Shown here in pieces: positions 34,166 to 42,404 of a DNA stretch of 64,000 bases; position 1 is the stretch's first letter, and each line of letters starts with the position of its first letter. A program made the translations under genes and the position numbers. The DNA is from Candidatus Brocadiaceae bacterium (GTDB lineage Bacteria > Planctomycetota > Brocadiia > SM23-32). The notes beneath the pieces were generated by a model, which made no database searches, was not told where the DNA came from, and saw only the letters and a list, made by a program, of their open reading frames with translations. The DNA lies in the NCBI GenBank assembly GCA_012728835.1, contig JAAYEJ010000005.1:1-64000 (forward strand). Direction: 5' to 3'.

Positions 34166-35087
34166 CCCCGGCCTCCCGGATGGGGGAGAGTGCCTCCGCC
34201 CCGCCGGATGCCGTCAGCTCCACCACCACGGCCTCCGGAGGACAGAGGAGACGGAAGGGGGTGGCCGGGGAGGCCCCCAGGCCGTTGCCGAGCACATAGG
34301 TCGTGGGGCCGCTGCGGAAGGCGCCGCTGGCCAGGCGCCCGGGCAGGGTGGAACGCGTCACCAGGGCCCCGACGATGGGAAAGCGCACCTGTCCTCCGTG
34401 GGTGTGCCCGCAGAACGCCAGGCACGCGCCGCGCCGGCCGGTCTCTTCGCGCACATCCGGGCTGTGGGAGAGCACAACGACGGGCAGGCCGGACGGAACG
34501 CCCGCCCAGGCCGCCGAGTGGTCCGGCTCCTCCACAAACGCGTCCTGGAGCCCGACGATCGCCAGGCCGACGCCCTCCTCCGTGCGCACGACGCACGACT
34601 CGTCCTCCAGCACCCGCACCGAACCGGCGGCGAGCGCCTGCTTCACGTCCGCGGCCGGATTTGCCCGCGAACGCTTCCTGCGCCTCCACCGGGGCAGCAG
34701 GCGCATATAGGCTTCGGAGACGCCGTAGCGCCAGTAATCGTGCCCGGCCAGCACGGCGAAGGAGCCCAACCGCGGCTGGAAGACCCGCACGGCCCGGGCC
34801 AGGCTGCCCACGCCGCCCGCCCGGTCGATCAGGTCGCCGGTCCAGACGACCAGATCGTACGGTTCGCGTCGGGCCAGGTCCTCCAGGAAGCGCAGGATCG
34901 GCTCGTCGCGGCCGTGGAAGTGCGTATCGCTCAGGTGGAGCACCTTCAGGGCGGGCAGCCCCAGCGCCGCCGCATCGAATCGGAAACGGCGGGTCCGGAA
35001 GCGGCGGGGCTCGACCCAAACCGCCCAGACGGCCACGGCCAGGCCCGCAAGCAGGGCCGGGAGCAGGATCGCTGCGGGAATGGTCAT
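34158..35087 (-). CDS. Membrane-anchored metallophosphoesterase (YkuE/YaeI type)
   Basis: A 309-residue enzyme with one N-terminal helix (ILLPALLAGLAVAVWAVWV) and a calcineurin-like catalytic domain. Metal ligands occur in the family order: LHLSDTHFHG, VWTGDLIDR, VLAGHDYW (GNHD-type motif with His for the usual Asn), LSHSPD and FCGHTHGGQ. Relatives cleave UDP-diacylglucosamine or other phosphodiesters at the membrane. The exact substrate is unknown. ATG 35087 starts MTIPAAILL. Confidence 0.8.
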   Translation of the reverse strand: MTIPAAILLPALLAGLAVAVWAVWVEPRRFRTRRFRFDAAALGLPALKVLHLSDTHFHGRDEPILRFLEDLARREPYDLVVWTGDLIDRAGGVGSLARAVRVFQPRLGSFAVLAGHDYWRYGVSEAYMRLLPRWRRRKRSRANPAADVKQALAAGSVRVLEDESCVVRTEEGVGLAIVGLQDAFVEEPDHSAAWAGVPSGLPVVVLSHSPDVREETGRRGACLAFCGHTHGGQVRFPIVGALVTRSTLPGRLASGAFRSGPTTYVLGNGLGASPATPFRLLCPPEAVVVELTASGGAEALSPIREAGDV

Positions 35088-35091
35088 GGAA

Positions 35092-35121
35092 CTGACACCG
35101 CGGGCCGTGGTCGCGTAGAAT
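35092..35121 (+). promoter_or_regulatory. Likely sigma-70 promoter of fxsA
   Basis: CTGACA (35092-35097) and TAGAAT (35116-35121) with an 18-bp spacer, about 85 bases before ATG 35207. It lies directly upstream of the divergent metallophosphoesterase start. Confidence 0.45.
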
Positions 35122-35206
35122 GGTGCGGGAACAGGCTCCACCCGGAGGTCAATCTACCGTCCGCATCCGGGCGGTGTCAAACCCGCACCGAACGAAGGTG
35201 GTGGCC

Positions 35207-35668
35207 ATGCTGTGGCGGCTCATGCTGGTGATGACGCTGGTGCCGCTGACCGAGCTGCTTCTGCTGCTCCGTCTCGCGGACCTCTTGGGCTTTGTCCCCA
35301 CCGTGGTGCTGGTGGTCGGCACGGGCGTCGCCGGAGCGGCGCTGGCTCGGGCGCAGGGCCTGCGCGCGGTCGAGGGGATACGCCGGAAGCTCGAGCAGGG
35401 GGAGATGCCGGCCGACGATCTGGTCCACGGCCTTCTTGTGCTGGTGGCCGGCGCGCTGCTGCTGACGCCCGGCGTCATGACGGACACGGTCGGGTTCCTT
35501 CTGCTCGTTCCCCCGGTCAGGGCGGCCGTGGCCGGATGGATGAAGCGCCGGCTGTCCGCCCGGCTGGCGGGCGGTCGGGCGTTCATCCATGGGGGGTGGG
35601 AGTTCGGACCGATCCGGGAGAAGCCGCCCGACGGCGCGCCGCCCCTTGAGGACGTGGAGGAGCCGTAG
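35207..35668 (+). CDS. fxsA: FxsA-family inner-membrane protein
   Basis: The small membrane protein has 153 residues and three to four helices. Family features are PLTELLLLLRLADLLG near the N-terminus, ALARAQGLRAVEGIRRKLEQGEMPADDLVHGLL in the cytoplasmic loop (quoted by its ends ALARAQGL and DDLVHGLL), and LLLTPGVMTDTVGFLLLVPP. FxsA of E. coli modifies phage exclusion by F plasmids, and its normal role is unclear. AAGGTGGTG precedes ATG 35207. It converges with hisD. Confidence 0.85.
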   Translation: MLWRLMLVMTLVPLTELLLLLRLADLLGFVPTVVLVVGTGVAGAALARAQGLRAVEGIRRKLEQGEMPADDLVHGLLVLVAGALLLTPGVMTDTVGFLLLVPPVRAAVAGWMKRRLSARLAGGRAFIHGGWEFGPIREKPPDGAPPLEDVEEP

Positions 35669-35691
35669 AACCCCGGCCGGCTCAGGCGGGG

Positions 35692-37044
35692 TCAGCGGGC
35701 GGGGGGGGCCTCGCGCCCCGGCAGCATGCGCACTTCGACCGACCGCGCGTGCCCCTCGAGCCCCTCGGTACGGGCCAGCCGGGCGATGGTCTGTGCGTCG
35801 TCCTCCAGGGCGGTTCGGTCGTAGCGGATCACGGCGACCCGCCGCAGGAAGTCGTTGGCGCTCAGGCCGCTGGCAAACCGGGCCGTCCGGCTCGTCGGCA
35901 GCGTGTGCGATGGCCCGGCCACGTAGTCGCCGACGGCGACGGGCGTGTACAGTCCGACGAAGACGGCGGCCGCGTTGCAGACCTTCTCCGCCACGGCCTC
36001 CGGGTCGCCCGTCATGATCTGCAGGTGTTCGGGCGCCAGCCGGTCGGCGACCTCCGCACATTCGTCGATCGACCTGCACACGATGACGGCCCCGTATTCG
36101 CTCAGACAGCGGCGGGCCGCGTCGGGATGCGGCAGGCCGGCCAACTGCGCCTTGATGGCGCGCAGGGTGTCCTCGGCGAACGACTCCCGGTCGGTCAGCA
36201 GCACGGCCGAACCCGGGTTGTGCTCGGCCTGGGCCAGCATGTCCGCAGCCGCGCACTCGGCGTCGGCGGAGGCGTCGGCGATGATGACCACCTCGCTCGG
36301 TCCCGCCAGCATCTCGATGCCGACCTGCCCGAACACCTGCCGCTTGGCCGCGTTCACGTAGGCGTTCCCCGGGCCGACGATGAAGTCGACCGCCGGCACC
36401 GACGCCGTCCCGTACGCCAGCGCCCCGATGGCGTAGGCGCCGCCCAGGCGGTAGACCTCGTGCACCCCGGCCAGATGCGCGGCCAGCAGGCGGTCGTCCG
36501 ACACGGTGCCGTCCGGGCGCGCGGGCGTGGCCATGGCGATGCGCCGCACTCCGGCCACGCGTGCCGGAACAGCCGTCATCAACACGCTGGACGCCAGGGA
36601 CGCCGAAGACCCGGGGATGTAGACAGCCGCCGACCTCACGGGCCGGTAGCGCACCGAAAGCACCCGGCCCCGGTCATCGGTCGGTTTCGGAACGCGCGGC
36701 AGGATCGATTCCTGGAAACGCCGAATCCGCTCGGCGGCCAGTGTCAGCGCATCCACGAGGGCCGCCGGACTGCGCGCCACGGCGCCCTCGATCTCCTCCG
36801 GACGCACCCGGAGTTCGCCCGGCTCCAGCCGGCAGCCGTCGAACCTCTCGATCCCCTCGATCAGGGCCTCGTCGCCCCGCGCGCGCACGTCGGCCAGGAT
36901 GCGCCGCACGGTCTCTTCGACAGGCTCGCCGGCAGCCTGGGTGGACGCGCGCAAACCCTCGTCCAGACTGAGCTTACGCATCAGCGACTGGAAACGGTGG
37001 TCGAACGCGGCGTCGTCCGTGCGCCATATGTGCAAGTGGGCCAC
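35692..37044 (-). CDS. hisD: Histidinol dehydrogenase
   Basis: HisD catalyses the last two steps of histidine synthesis, oxidising L-histidinol to histidine with NAD and zinc. The 450-residue length is normal. Visible motifs are IPGSSASLASSVLMTAVPA, VDFIVGPGNAYVNAAKR, IEMLAGPSEVVIIAD, AEHNPGSAVLLTD and APEHLQI with the catalytic His, then GPSHTLPTSRTARF. The GTG start at 37044 has GGAGG 8-12 bases upstream. It follows the TatA-like gene on the minus strand, and no other his genes are in the window. Confidence 0.95.
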   Translation of the reverse strand: MAHLHIWRTDDAAFDHRFQSLMRKLSLDEGLRASTQAAGEPVEETVRRILADVRARGDEALIEGIERFDGCRLEPGELRVRPEEIEGAVARSPAALVDALTLAAERIRRFQESILPRVPKPTDDRGRVLSVRYRPVRSAAVYIPGSSASLASSVLMTAVPARVAGVRRIAMATPARPDGTVSDDRLLAAHLAGVHEVYRLGGAYAIGALAYGTASVPAVDFIVGPGNAYVNAAKRQVFGQVGIEMLAGPSEVVIIADASADAECAAADMLAQAEHNPGSAVLLTDRESFAEDTLRAIKAQLAGLPHPDAARRCLSEYGAVIVCRSIDECAEVADRLAPEHLQIMTGDPEAVAEKVCNAAAVFVGLYTPVAVGDYVAGPSHTLPTSRTARFASGLSANDFLRRVAVIRYDRTALEDDAQTIARLARTEGLEGHARSVEVRMLPGREAPPAR

Positions 37045-37094
37045 CGAGACACCTCCGTGTTCAACGCGGGGACAGCGCGACGCCGCGCGGCCGC

Positions 37095-37319
37095 TCAGCC
37101 GGCCGGGTGCCGGGGCTTCTCGGACGGCAGGGCGGGGGTGTCGGGGCCGCCGGCGGTGTCCAGATCGTCCTCGACCTCACGCAGGCCCTGCTTGAAGGAC
37201 GAGACGCTCTTGCCCAGGGACCGCATCACGGAGGGCAGGCGCGACCCGAACAGCAGCAGGGCGACCACGAGGACCACCAGCACCTCCCAGTGTCCCACGC
37301 CCCCGATGAACGCAACCAT
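37095..37319 (-). CDS. tatA: Sec-independent translocase subunit TatA-like protein
   Basis: The 74-residue protein has one N-terminal helix (GHWEVLVVLVVALLLFG), then the FGSRLPSVMRSLGKSV hinge and amphipathic helix typical of TatA/E. An acidic, Pro-rich tail follows. TatA oligomers form the pore of the twin-arginine export machine in the inner membrane. tatB and tatC are not nearby. TatB is less likely because the tail is short. It precedes hisD by 50 bp, which suggests shared transcription. Confidence 0.85.
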   Translation of the reverse strand: MVAFIGGVGHWEVLVVLVVALLLFGSRLPSVMRSLGKSVSSFKQGLREVEDDLDTAGGPDTPALPSEKPRHPAG

Positions 37320-37381
37320 ATACCGGGCCTCCCTGACCGAATGACGGTGCGTGCTGCCCGCCCGTTGCAGCATCCAGAGAG

Positions 37382-37410
37382 ATTATACATCCCCGGCGGC
37401 CTGCCTGCAA
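37382..37410 (-). promoter_or_regulatory. Sigma-70 promoter of tatA-hisD
   Basis: On the minus strand TTGCAG (37410-37405) and a perfect TATAAT (37387-37382) are 17 bp apart, about 60 bases before the tatA-like ATG. Confidence 0.55.
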
Positions 37411-37476
37411 TCCGTGGACCCGGAATCGCCGGCCCATGCCCCGGGTTTGACGCCGCACCATCCGGCGGCTAACCTG

Positions 37477-39012
37477 ATGGTCATGAGCCTCTCCACCGCA
37501 GAACTCGCCGCCGTTGTCCGCAATCTGAAACCGCTCCTGGAGGGCGGACGGATCGAGCGGATGGACCAGCCCGAAGCGGACCGCCTGGTGCTCTACGTGC
37601 GCAAGGGGCCCGCCCTGTACTGGGTGCTCCTGTGCACGCATCCGCAGTTCGCCCGGCTGCACCTGCTCACGAACCGGCCGCCCCGCAGCAAGCCGGCCTC
37701 CGGGTTCTGCTCGATCCTGAGGGATCACGCCACGACGGCGGAACTGAACGTCCTGCGCCGGGCGCCCGGAGACCGGATCGTCGTCGTCGAGTTCACCGGC
37801 CGTGACCGGCTGATGCAGCCCCGCCCCATGCGGTTGATCGCCGAGATGTTCGCCCCGGGCGGCAACTTCGTGCTGACGGACGAGGCCGACAGGATCCTGG
37901 CCGTCAACCGCCGCGTCGACTCGCCCCGGCGCCGGCTGGTGCCCGGGGCCGTCTACGAACTCCCGGAACCGCCCCCGAAGAGCGAACGGGACGCGGAGAA
38001 CCGCTTCGATGGGCTGGCCGACGCCGGGGATGCGCCGGCGCTGAGCCGCGCGGTTCAGAGCCTCTACGCGACGCTCGAGGCCCGGGAGCGCCTCGAAGGA
38101 CTGCGGGCCGGCCTGTCGAAGGCGCTGCGGGCGGCCGCGAAGTCCGCACGGCGCAAGGCGGCCGGCATCGGCCGGGCGCTGGACGAAGCGAGGAACGCGG
38201 ACGCCATCCGGCGGCAGGGGGAACTGCTCAAGATCGCCCTGCCGAACGTGCCGCCGCGCCGCGACCGGATCGAGGTGGACGACGTCTTCGACCCGGCGCT
38301 GCCGAAGGTCGTCGTCGAGCTGAACCCCGCGCTCTCGCCCGAAGAGAACATCGAGTGGCTGTTCCGACGCTACAAGAAGGCCCGGGCAGGGGCCGACCGG
38401 CTGGCCGAGCGGGCACGGGAGGCCGAGGAACGGCTCGGCGCCGTCGAACGGCTGGCGAAGGACGCCGCCGACGCCCGCACGGAGGCGGAGTTGGCCGTGC
38501 TCCAGGACGCGGTTGAGCGGCTGGGAGTGCCGACCGGCCCGCGCTCCGCCGCCCGGCCCCGGCCCGCAGAGGCCGCGCCCCGGGGACCGCGCACGTTCCG
38601 CTCAGAGGACGGCTCTGAGATCCTGGTGGCCCGCAGCCGCAGGGAAAACGAGCACCTCACGCTCAGCATCGCCCGGGGCAACGACTACTGGCTGCACCTG
38701 GCCGACTGGCCCGGGCCGCACGTCATCGTACGGGCGCCCAGGGGGGAGGTCAGCGAGCCTGCGCTGCTGGACGCCGCCCATCTGGCCGTTCACTTCAGCA
38801 GGCTGCGCGGGGCCGACCAGGCCGACGTGCTCTACACGCAGTGCAAGCACGTGCGGCGCCTCAAGGGCGGCAGCCCGGGCCGCGTGAGCCTTGCGCGCGC
38901 CCGCACGCTGCGCGTGCGCATCGACCCCGAACGCCTGGAGCGCCTGCTCAGGCCCGCGCCCGCCGGGCAGCGCCGGGGCGGGCCGGGCGGCGGCCGTGCC
39001 GCGCGACCTTGA
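37477..39012 (+). CDS. rqcH: Rqc2/NEMF homologue RqcH (NFACT family)
   Basis: This cytosolic protein of 511 residues binds stalled 50S subunits and recruits tRNA-Ala to add alanine tails that mark nascent chains for degradation. NFACT-N (~1-190) includes GRIERMDQPEADRLVLYVR, FTGRDRL and MFAPGGNFVLTDE. A coiled-coil middle spans ~195-380. The NFACT-R end (~400-490) has IARGNDYWLHLADWPGPHVIVR, seen here as GNDYWLHLADWPGPHVI, and CKHVRRLKGGSPGRVSLARARTL. ATG 37477 and 37483 are both possible. A weak TTGACG/TAACCT pair (37449-37475 region) would give an almost leaderless transcript. The Asp-Arg pair that binds tRNA was not resolved by eye. Confidence 0.85.
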   Translation: MVMSLSTAELAAVVRNLKPLLEGGRIERMDQPEADRLVLYVRKGPALYWVLLCTHPQFARLHLLTNRPPRSKPASGFCSILRDHATTAELNVLRRAPGDRIVVVEFTGRDRLMQPRPMRLIAEMFAPGGNFVLTDEADRILAVNRRVDSPRRRLVPGAVYELPEPPPKSERDAENRFDGLADAGDAPALSRAVQSLYATLEARERLEGLRAGLSKALRAAAKSARRKAAGIGRALDEARNADAIRRQGELLKIALPNVPPRRDRIEVDDVFDPALPKVVVELNPALSPEENIEWLFRRYKKARAGADRLAERAREAEERLGAVERLAKDAADARTEAELAVLQDAVERLGVPTGPRSAARPRPAEAAPRGPRTFRSEDGSEILVARSRRENEHLTLSIARGNDYWLHLADWPGPHVIVRAPRGEVSEPALLDAAHLAVHFSRLRGADQADVLYTQCKHVRRLKGGSPGRVSLARARTLRVRIDPERLERLLRPAPAGQRRGGPGGGRAARP

Positions 39013-39037
39013 CAATCGGCCCGCCGTCCTCTTCAAT
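39009..39037 (+). promoter_or_regulatory. Sigma-70 promoter of the nucleotidyltransferase/kinase fusion
   Basis: A perfect TTGACA (39009-39014) and TTCAAT (39032-39037) are 17 bp apart, about 40 bases before ATG 39081. The -35 box overlaps the rqcH stop codon. Confidence 0.5.
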
Positions 39038-39080
39038 GATGGGCCGACCTTCACTTCGCCCCTGGGGGATTCCTTCGCGC

Positions 39081-41642
39081 ATGTACTCCGAGTTCTGTTC
39101 CATTACGCTGGCGGCCGGCTGGGGCAGTCGCATGCCGGCCGATTCCCCGCCCAAGCCGTGCTGCAAGGTCGGGCCGGTCTCGGTCATCGAGAACGCCCTG
39201 CGGACCTTCGAGGATGCGGGCATCCATCGCCACGTGGTCGTCGTCGGCTATCGGGCCGAGGAGATCATGGCGGAGGTCTGCCGGCGCCGGCCGGACGTCC
39301 TGTTCGCCTTCCAGCCCGAACGACGCGGCACCGGCGACGCCGTCCGGTGCGCCATGGACCTGCTGAACGCGGCGTCCCGGCCCGGGCACGTGCTGATCTG
39401 TGCGGGCGACAAGGTCGTCGAGGCCCGGGCCATCCGCGGGATGCTGGAGGAGTACCTGGCGTCCGAGCACGACCTGTGCGTCCTGGCCGGTCCGTCCGAG
39501 CACTACGGCTACACCGGGCGCCTGATCGTGCGGGACGGCGGCGTGCAGGCCGTGATCGAACAGGCCGACGTGCAGGTCCGCCGCCTGGCCGCCGCCCTGC
39601 AGGAGATGGCGCCGCAGGAGCGTCCGCAGACGGTGGGCGAGTTCCTGGCCCTGTCCGCCGGCTACATCCGGCGCAAGGCGGGGCCGGGCAAGTACCTGCC
39701 CGCGCTGGCCGGGCTGGTGGCCCGGCCGGCGGACACGCCGCTGCCCTGGGACGCCGTGCAGGCGGCCATCGCGGGGCTGACGGACGGCTTCCACATGCGG
39801 AGCGGCCGCATCGAGCTGCGGGAGGCCGTCGAGGCCCACCTCTGCAACTTGAGCGTCTACGCGGGCCGCTTCGACCTCCTGTGCCGCAAGGTGCGCGACC
39901 TGCGCACGAACAACGTGCAGCGGGAGCTGTACTTCACGGACGTGCTGGACATGATGGCGGCCGACGGACACCGGGTGGGCCTGTTCCGCATCGACGACCC
40001 GGCCGAGGTGATGGCCTTCAACACGCCGGCGGAACTGGAGGAGGTGCGGCTCGTGCACGCCGTGCGCACGCAGAAGCACGTGCGCTACCCGGCCGCCGAG
40101 CAGTGGCTGAACTACCTGGCCTGGCACGGCCCGGCCGGCCCGGCGACGACCGCAATGGCGGGGCTGGCCGCGCGCGCCGGACGCGACCGCGCCGCCATCC
40201 TGGTCCGTTCCCCCGGACGCATCAACCTGCTGGGCCGGCACGTGGACCACCAGGGCGGCCGCTGCAACCTGATGGCCATCAACCGCGAGGTGGTCATCGC
40301 GGCCGCCCCGCGGGACGACGATCGCATCAACCTCTGGAACGCCGATCCCGGGGCCTATCCCGACTGCAGCTTCGCCTTCGGCGAGATGGCCGCCGACATG
40401 GCCTGGGAGGACTGGCTGCGGACGCTCGGCACGCAGCATCTGCGCCGCATGGCGTCCGGACGCGGGGCCGACTGGGGGCACCTGGTCCAGGGCGCCGCGT
40501 TCCGGCTGCAGCATCGGTTCCGGGGGCGGCGCCTCAGGGGTATGGACGCCTTCGTGTGCGGCGAGATCCCCGTCGCGGCGGGGCTCAGCTCGTCCTCGGC
40601 GCTCGTCGTGGCGGCCGCCGAGGCGCTGGCCGAGCTGAACGCCCTGAACGTGCACGCGCGCGAGTTCGTGGACCTGTGCGGCGAAGGGGAGTGGTTCGTC
40701 GGCACGCACGGGGGCAGCGGCGACCACGCCGCCATCAAACTCGCCCGCAGCAGGGAGGTCATGGCGGTCTCCTTCTTCCCCTTCGACGTGGTCGGCCACC
40801 ACCGGTTCCCGCACGACTGCGTCCTGCTCGTCTGCCACTCCGGGCTGCCCTCCGACCTCGGCCCGGAGGCCCGCACCCGCCTGAAGGCGCGGGTGGCCTG
40901 CTGCCACATCGCGCGCGAGATCGTGCGCGAGAGCCGGCCGGCGCTCGCCGACCGCATCGAGCACCTGCGCGACCTGAATCCCGAGCGCCTGGACCTGTCG
41001 CTGCCCGGCCTCTACGCCCTGGTCAAGGACATCCCGTGCACAATGGATGCACGTGCAATCGAGGCGCTGGCCGGACGGCGGGCGGCCGTCAGGACGGCCG
41101 TTGAGGCGCTGGACCTCCGGAACGGGCAGTTCCCCGTGCGCGACGCGGCCCTGTTCATCGTCTCCGAATGCGCGCGCGCACGCATGGCCGCCGACCTGCT
41201 GGACCGCGCGGACGCGGCCGCCCTGGGGCAGGCGATGAACGTCTCGCACGACGGCGAACGCGTCGCCGCCGCGCCCATCCGGGCCACCGACCGCTACCTG
41301 GACGGGCTCATCGCGCGCTCCGCGCGCCCCGAGTCCCTGGTCGAGGCAGGCGTGGCGCTCTGGCAGCAGCCGGGCGGCTACGGCTGCAGCACGCCGCAGA
41401 TCGACCGGATGGTCGACTGCGCGCGCACGCAGCCCGGGGTCCTCGGCGCGCAACTGGCCGGGGCGGGGCTGGGCGGATGCGTCATGGTGCTGCTGAAGCG
41501 GGAGGCCGTCGAGCCGACGCAGCAGGCACTGGCGGAGGGGTACTACGAGCCGAACGGCCTGGAGCCACGCACCTTCGTGTGCGAACCGTCGGGGGGAAGC
41601 CAGGTCCTCACGACCGTCGAGGCCCCGCCGGCGGCGCCTTGA
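39081..41642 (+). CDS. Sugar nucleotidyltransferase fused to a galactokinase-like GHMP kinase
   Basis: This 853-residue fusion protein is probably bifunctional. Residues 1-~230 are a GlmU/RmlA-type NTP-transferase: ITLAAGWGSRM (loop normally LAAGxGxRM), GDKVVEARAI where the metal Asp lies, and GYTGRLIVRDGG. Residues ~330-850 are a galactokinase-family GHMP kinase with its three motifs: GRINLLGRHVDHQGG, PVAAGLSSSSALVV and GAGLGGCVMVLL. The Glu of GEHTDY is Arg here, so galactose specificity is doubtful. GSGDHAAIKLA keeps the likely catalytic Asp. Such a fusion could phosphorylate a sugar at C1 and then make the NDP-sugar, as plant and Bacteroides FKP-type enzymes do with fucose. The sugar is unknown. 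Confidence 0.75.
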   Translation: MYSEFCSITLAAGWGSRMPADSPPKPCCKVGPVSVIENALRTFEDAGIHRHVVVVGYRAEEIMAEVCRRRPDVLFAFQPERRGTGDAVRCAMDLLNAASRPGHVLICAGDKVVEARAIRGMLEEYLASEHDLCVLAGPSEHYGYTGRLIVRDGGVQAVIEQADVQVRRLAAALQEMAPQERPQTVGEFLALSAGYIRRKAGPGKYLPALAGLVARPADTPLPWDAVQAAIAGLTDGFHMRSGRIELREAVEAHLCNLSVYAGRFDLLCRKVRDLRTNNVQRELYFTDVLDMMAADGHRVGLFRIDDPAEVMAFNTPAELEEVRLVHAVRTQKHVRYPAAEQWLNYLAWHGPAGPATTAMAGLAARAGRDRAAILVRSPGRINLLGRHVDHQGGRCNLMAINREVVIAAAPRDDDRINLWNADPGAYPDCSFAFGEMAADMAWEDWLRTLGTQHLRRMASGRGADWGHLVQGAAFRLQHRFRGRRLRGMDAFVCGEIPVAAGLSSSSALVVAAAEALAELNALNVHAREFVDLCGEGEWFVGTHGGSGDHAAIKLARSREVMAVSFFPFDVVGHHRFPHDCVLLVCHSGLPSDLGPEARTRLKARVACCHIAREIVRESRPALADRIEHLRDLNPERLDLSLPGLYALVKDIPCTMDARAIEALAGRRAAVRTAVEALDLRNGQFPVRDAALFIVSECARARMAADLLDRADAAALGQAMNVSHDGERVAAAPIRATDRYLDGLIARSARPESLVEAGVALWQQPGGYGCSTPQIDRMVDCARTQPGVLGAQLAGAGLGGCVMVLLKREAVEPTQQALAEGYYEPNGLEPRTFVCEPSGGSQVLTTVEAPPAAP

Positions 41643-41676
41643 GTCGGATTCCACAGGCAGAGCAGGAGGCAGGGCA

Positions 41677-42396
41677 GTGCGCACGGACGGACGGATGCCG
41701 GACGAAATGCGGGCAATGACCATCGAGCGGGGCTACACGTGCCACGCGGAGGGCTCGGTCCTGATTCACGTCGGCCAGACGCGCGTGCTCTGCACGGCGA
41801 TGGTCGAGGACCGCGTGCCGCCGCACTGCATCGGCAAGGGGAGGGGCTGGGTGACGGCCGAGTACTGCCTGCTGCCCAGCTCCGTCCCCGAGCGGCGCAG
41901 TCTGCAGCGCCCGGTGGGCGGCCGGACCCACGAAATCCAGCGCCTGATCGGCCGGGCGCTCCGCGGCGCCGTGGACCTGCACCGCATCGGCGGACGCACG
42001 ATCTGGATCGACTGCAACGTGATCCAGGCCGATGGCGGCACGCGCACGGCGTCGATCACCGGCGGCTTCGTGGCCCTGGTCGATGCCCTCTGGAGCCTGA
42101 AGGAGCGCGGGGCCTTCGAGAGCATCCCCCTGACGCAGGGAATCGCGGCCGTGAGCGTCGGCGTCGTGGAAGGGCAGCCCGTCGTCGACCTGTGTGCGGA
42201 CGAGGACCGGGCCGCCTCGGTGGACATGAACGTGGTCATGACGCACGACGGCCGGTTCGTCGAGGTGCAGGGCACGGCCGAGGGGCTCGCCTTCAGCCGA
42301 GACGAGCACGACGCGATGCTGACCCTGGCGCAGGACGCAATCGCGCGCATCCGGGGCCTGCAGGCGGAGGCCCTGGGCGAACGGCTCGTCCTCTGA
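41677..42396 (+). CDS. rph: Ribonuclease PH
   Basis: RNase PH trims tRNA 3' ends with phosphate. The 239-residue length is normal. Family motifs are MRTDGRMPDEMR, AEGSVLIHVGQTRVLC, GWVTAEYCLLP, THEIQRLIGRALR, QADGGTRTASITGGFVAL and DEDRAASVDMNVVMT with the metal-site Asp residues. Where most members have IDCDV this one has IDCNV. GTG 41677 has AGGAGG (41663-41668) at 8 bases. It is 34 bp after the fusion kinase and 8 bp before the methyltransferase. Confidence 0.95.
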   Translation: MRTDGRMPDEMRAMTIERGYTCHAEGSVLIHVGQTRVLCTAMVEDRVPPHCIGKGRGWVTAEYCLLPSSVPERRSLQRPVGGRTHEIQRLIGRALRGAVDLHRIGGRTIWIDCNVIQADGGTRTASITGGFVALVDALWSLKERGAFESIPLTQGIAAVSVGVVEGQPVVDLCADEDRAASVDMNVVMTHDGRFVEVQGTAEGLAFSRDEHDAMLTLAQDAIARIRGLQAEALGERLVL

Positions 42397-42404
42397 GGCC
42401 CGCC

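Noticed and set aside
39051-41723. 890-codon minus-strand frame
   Set aside because: It is antisense to the nucleotidyltransferase/kinase fusion; no recognisable domain.
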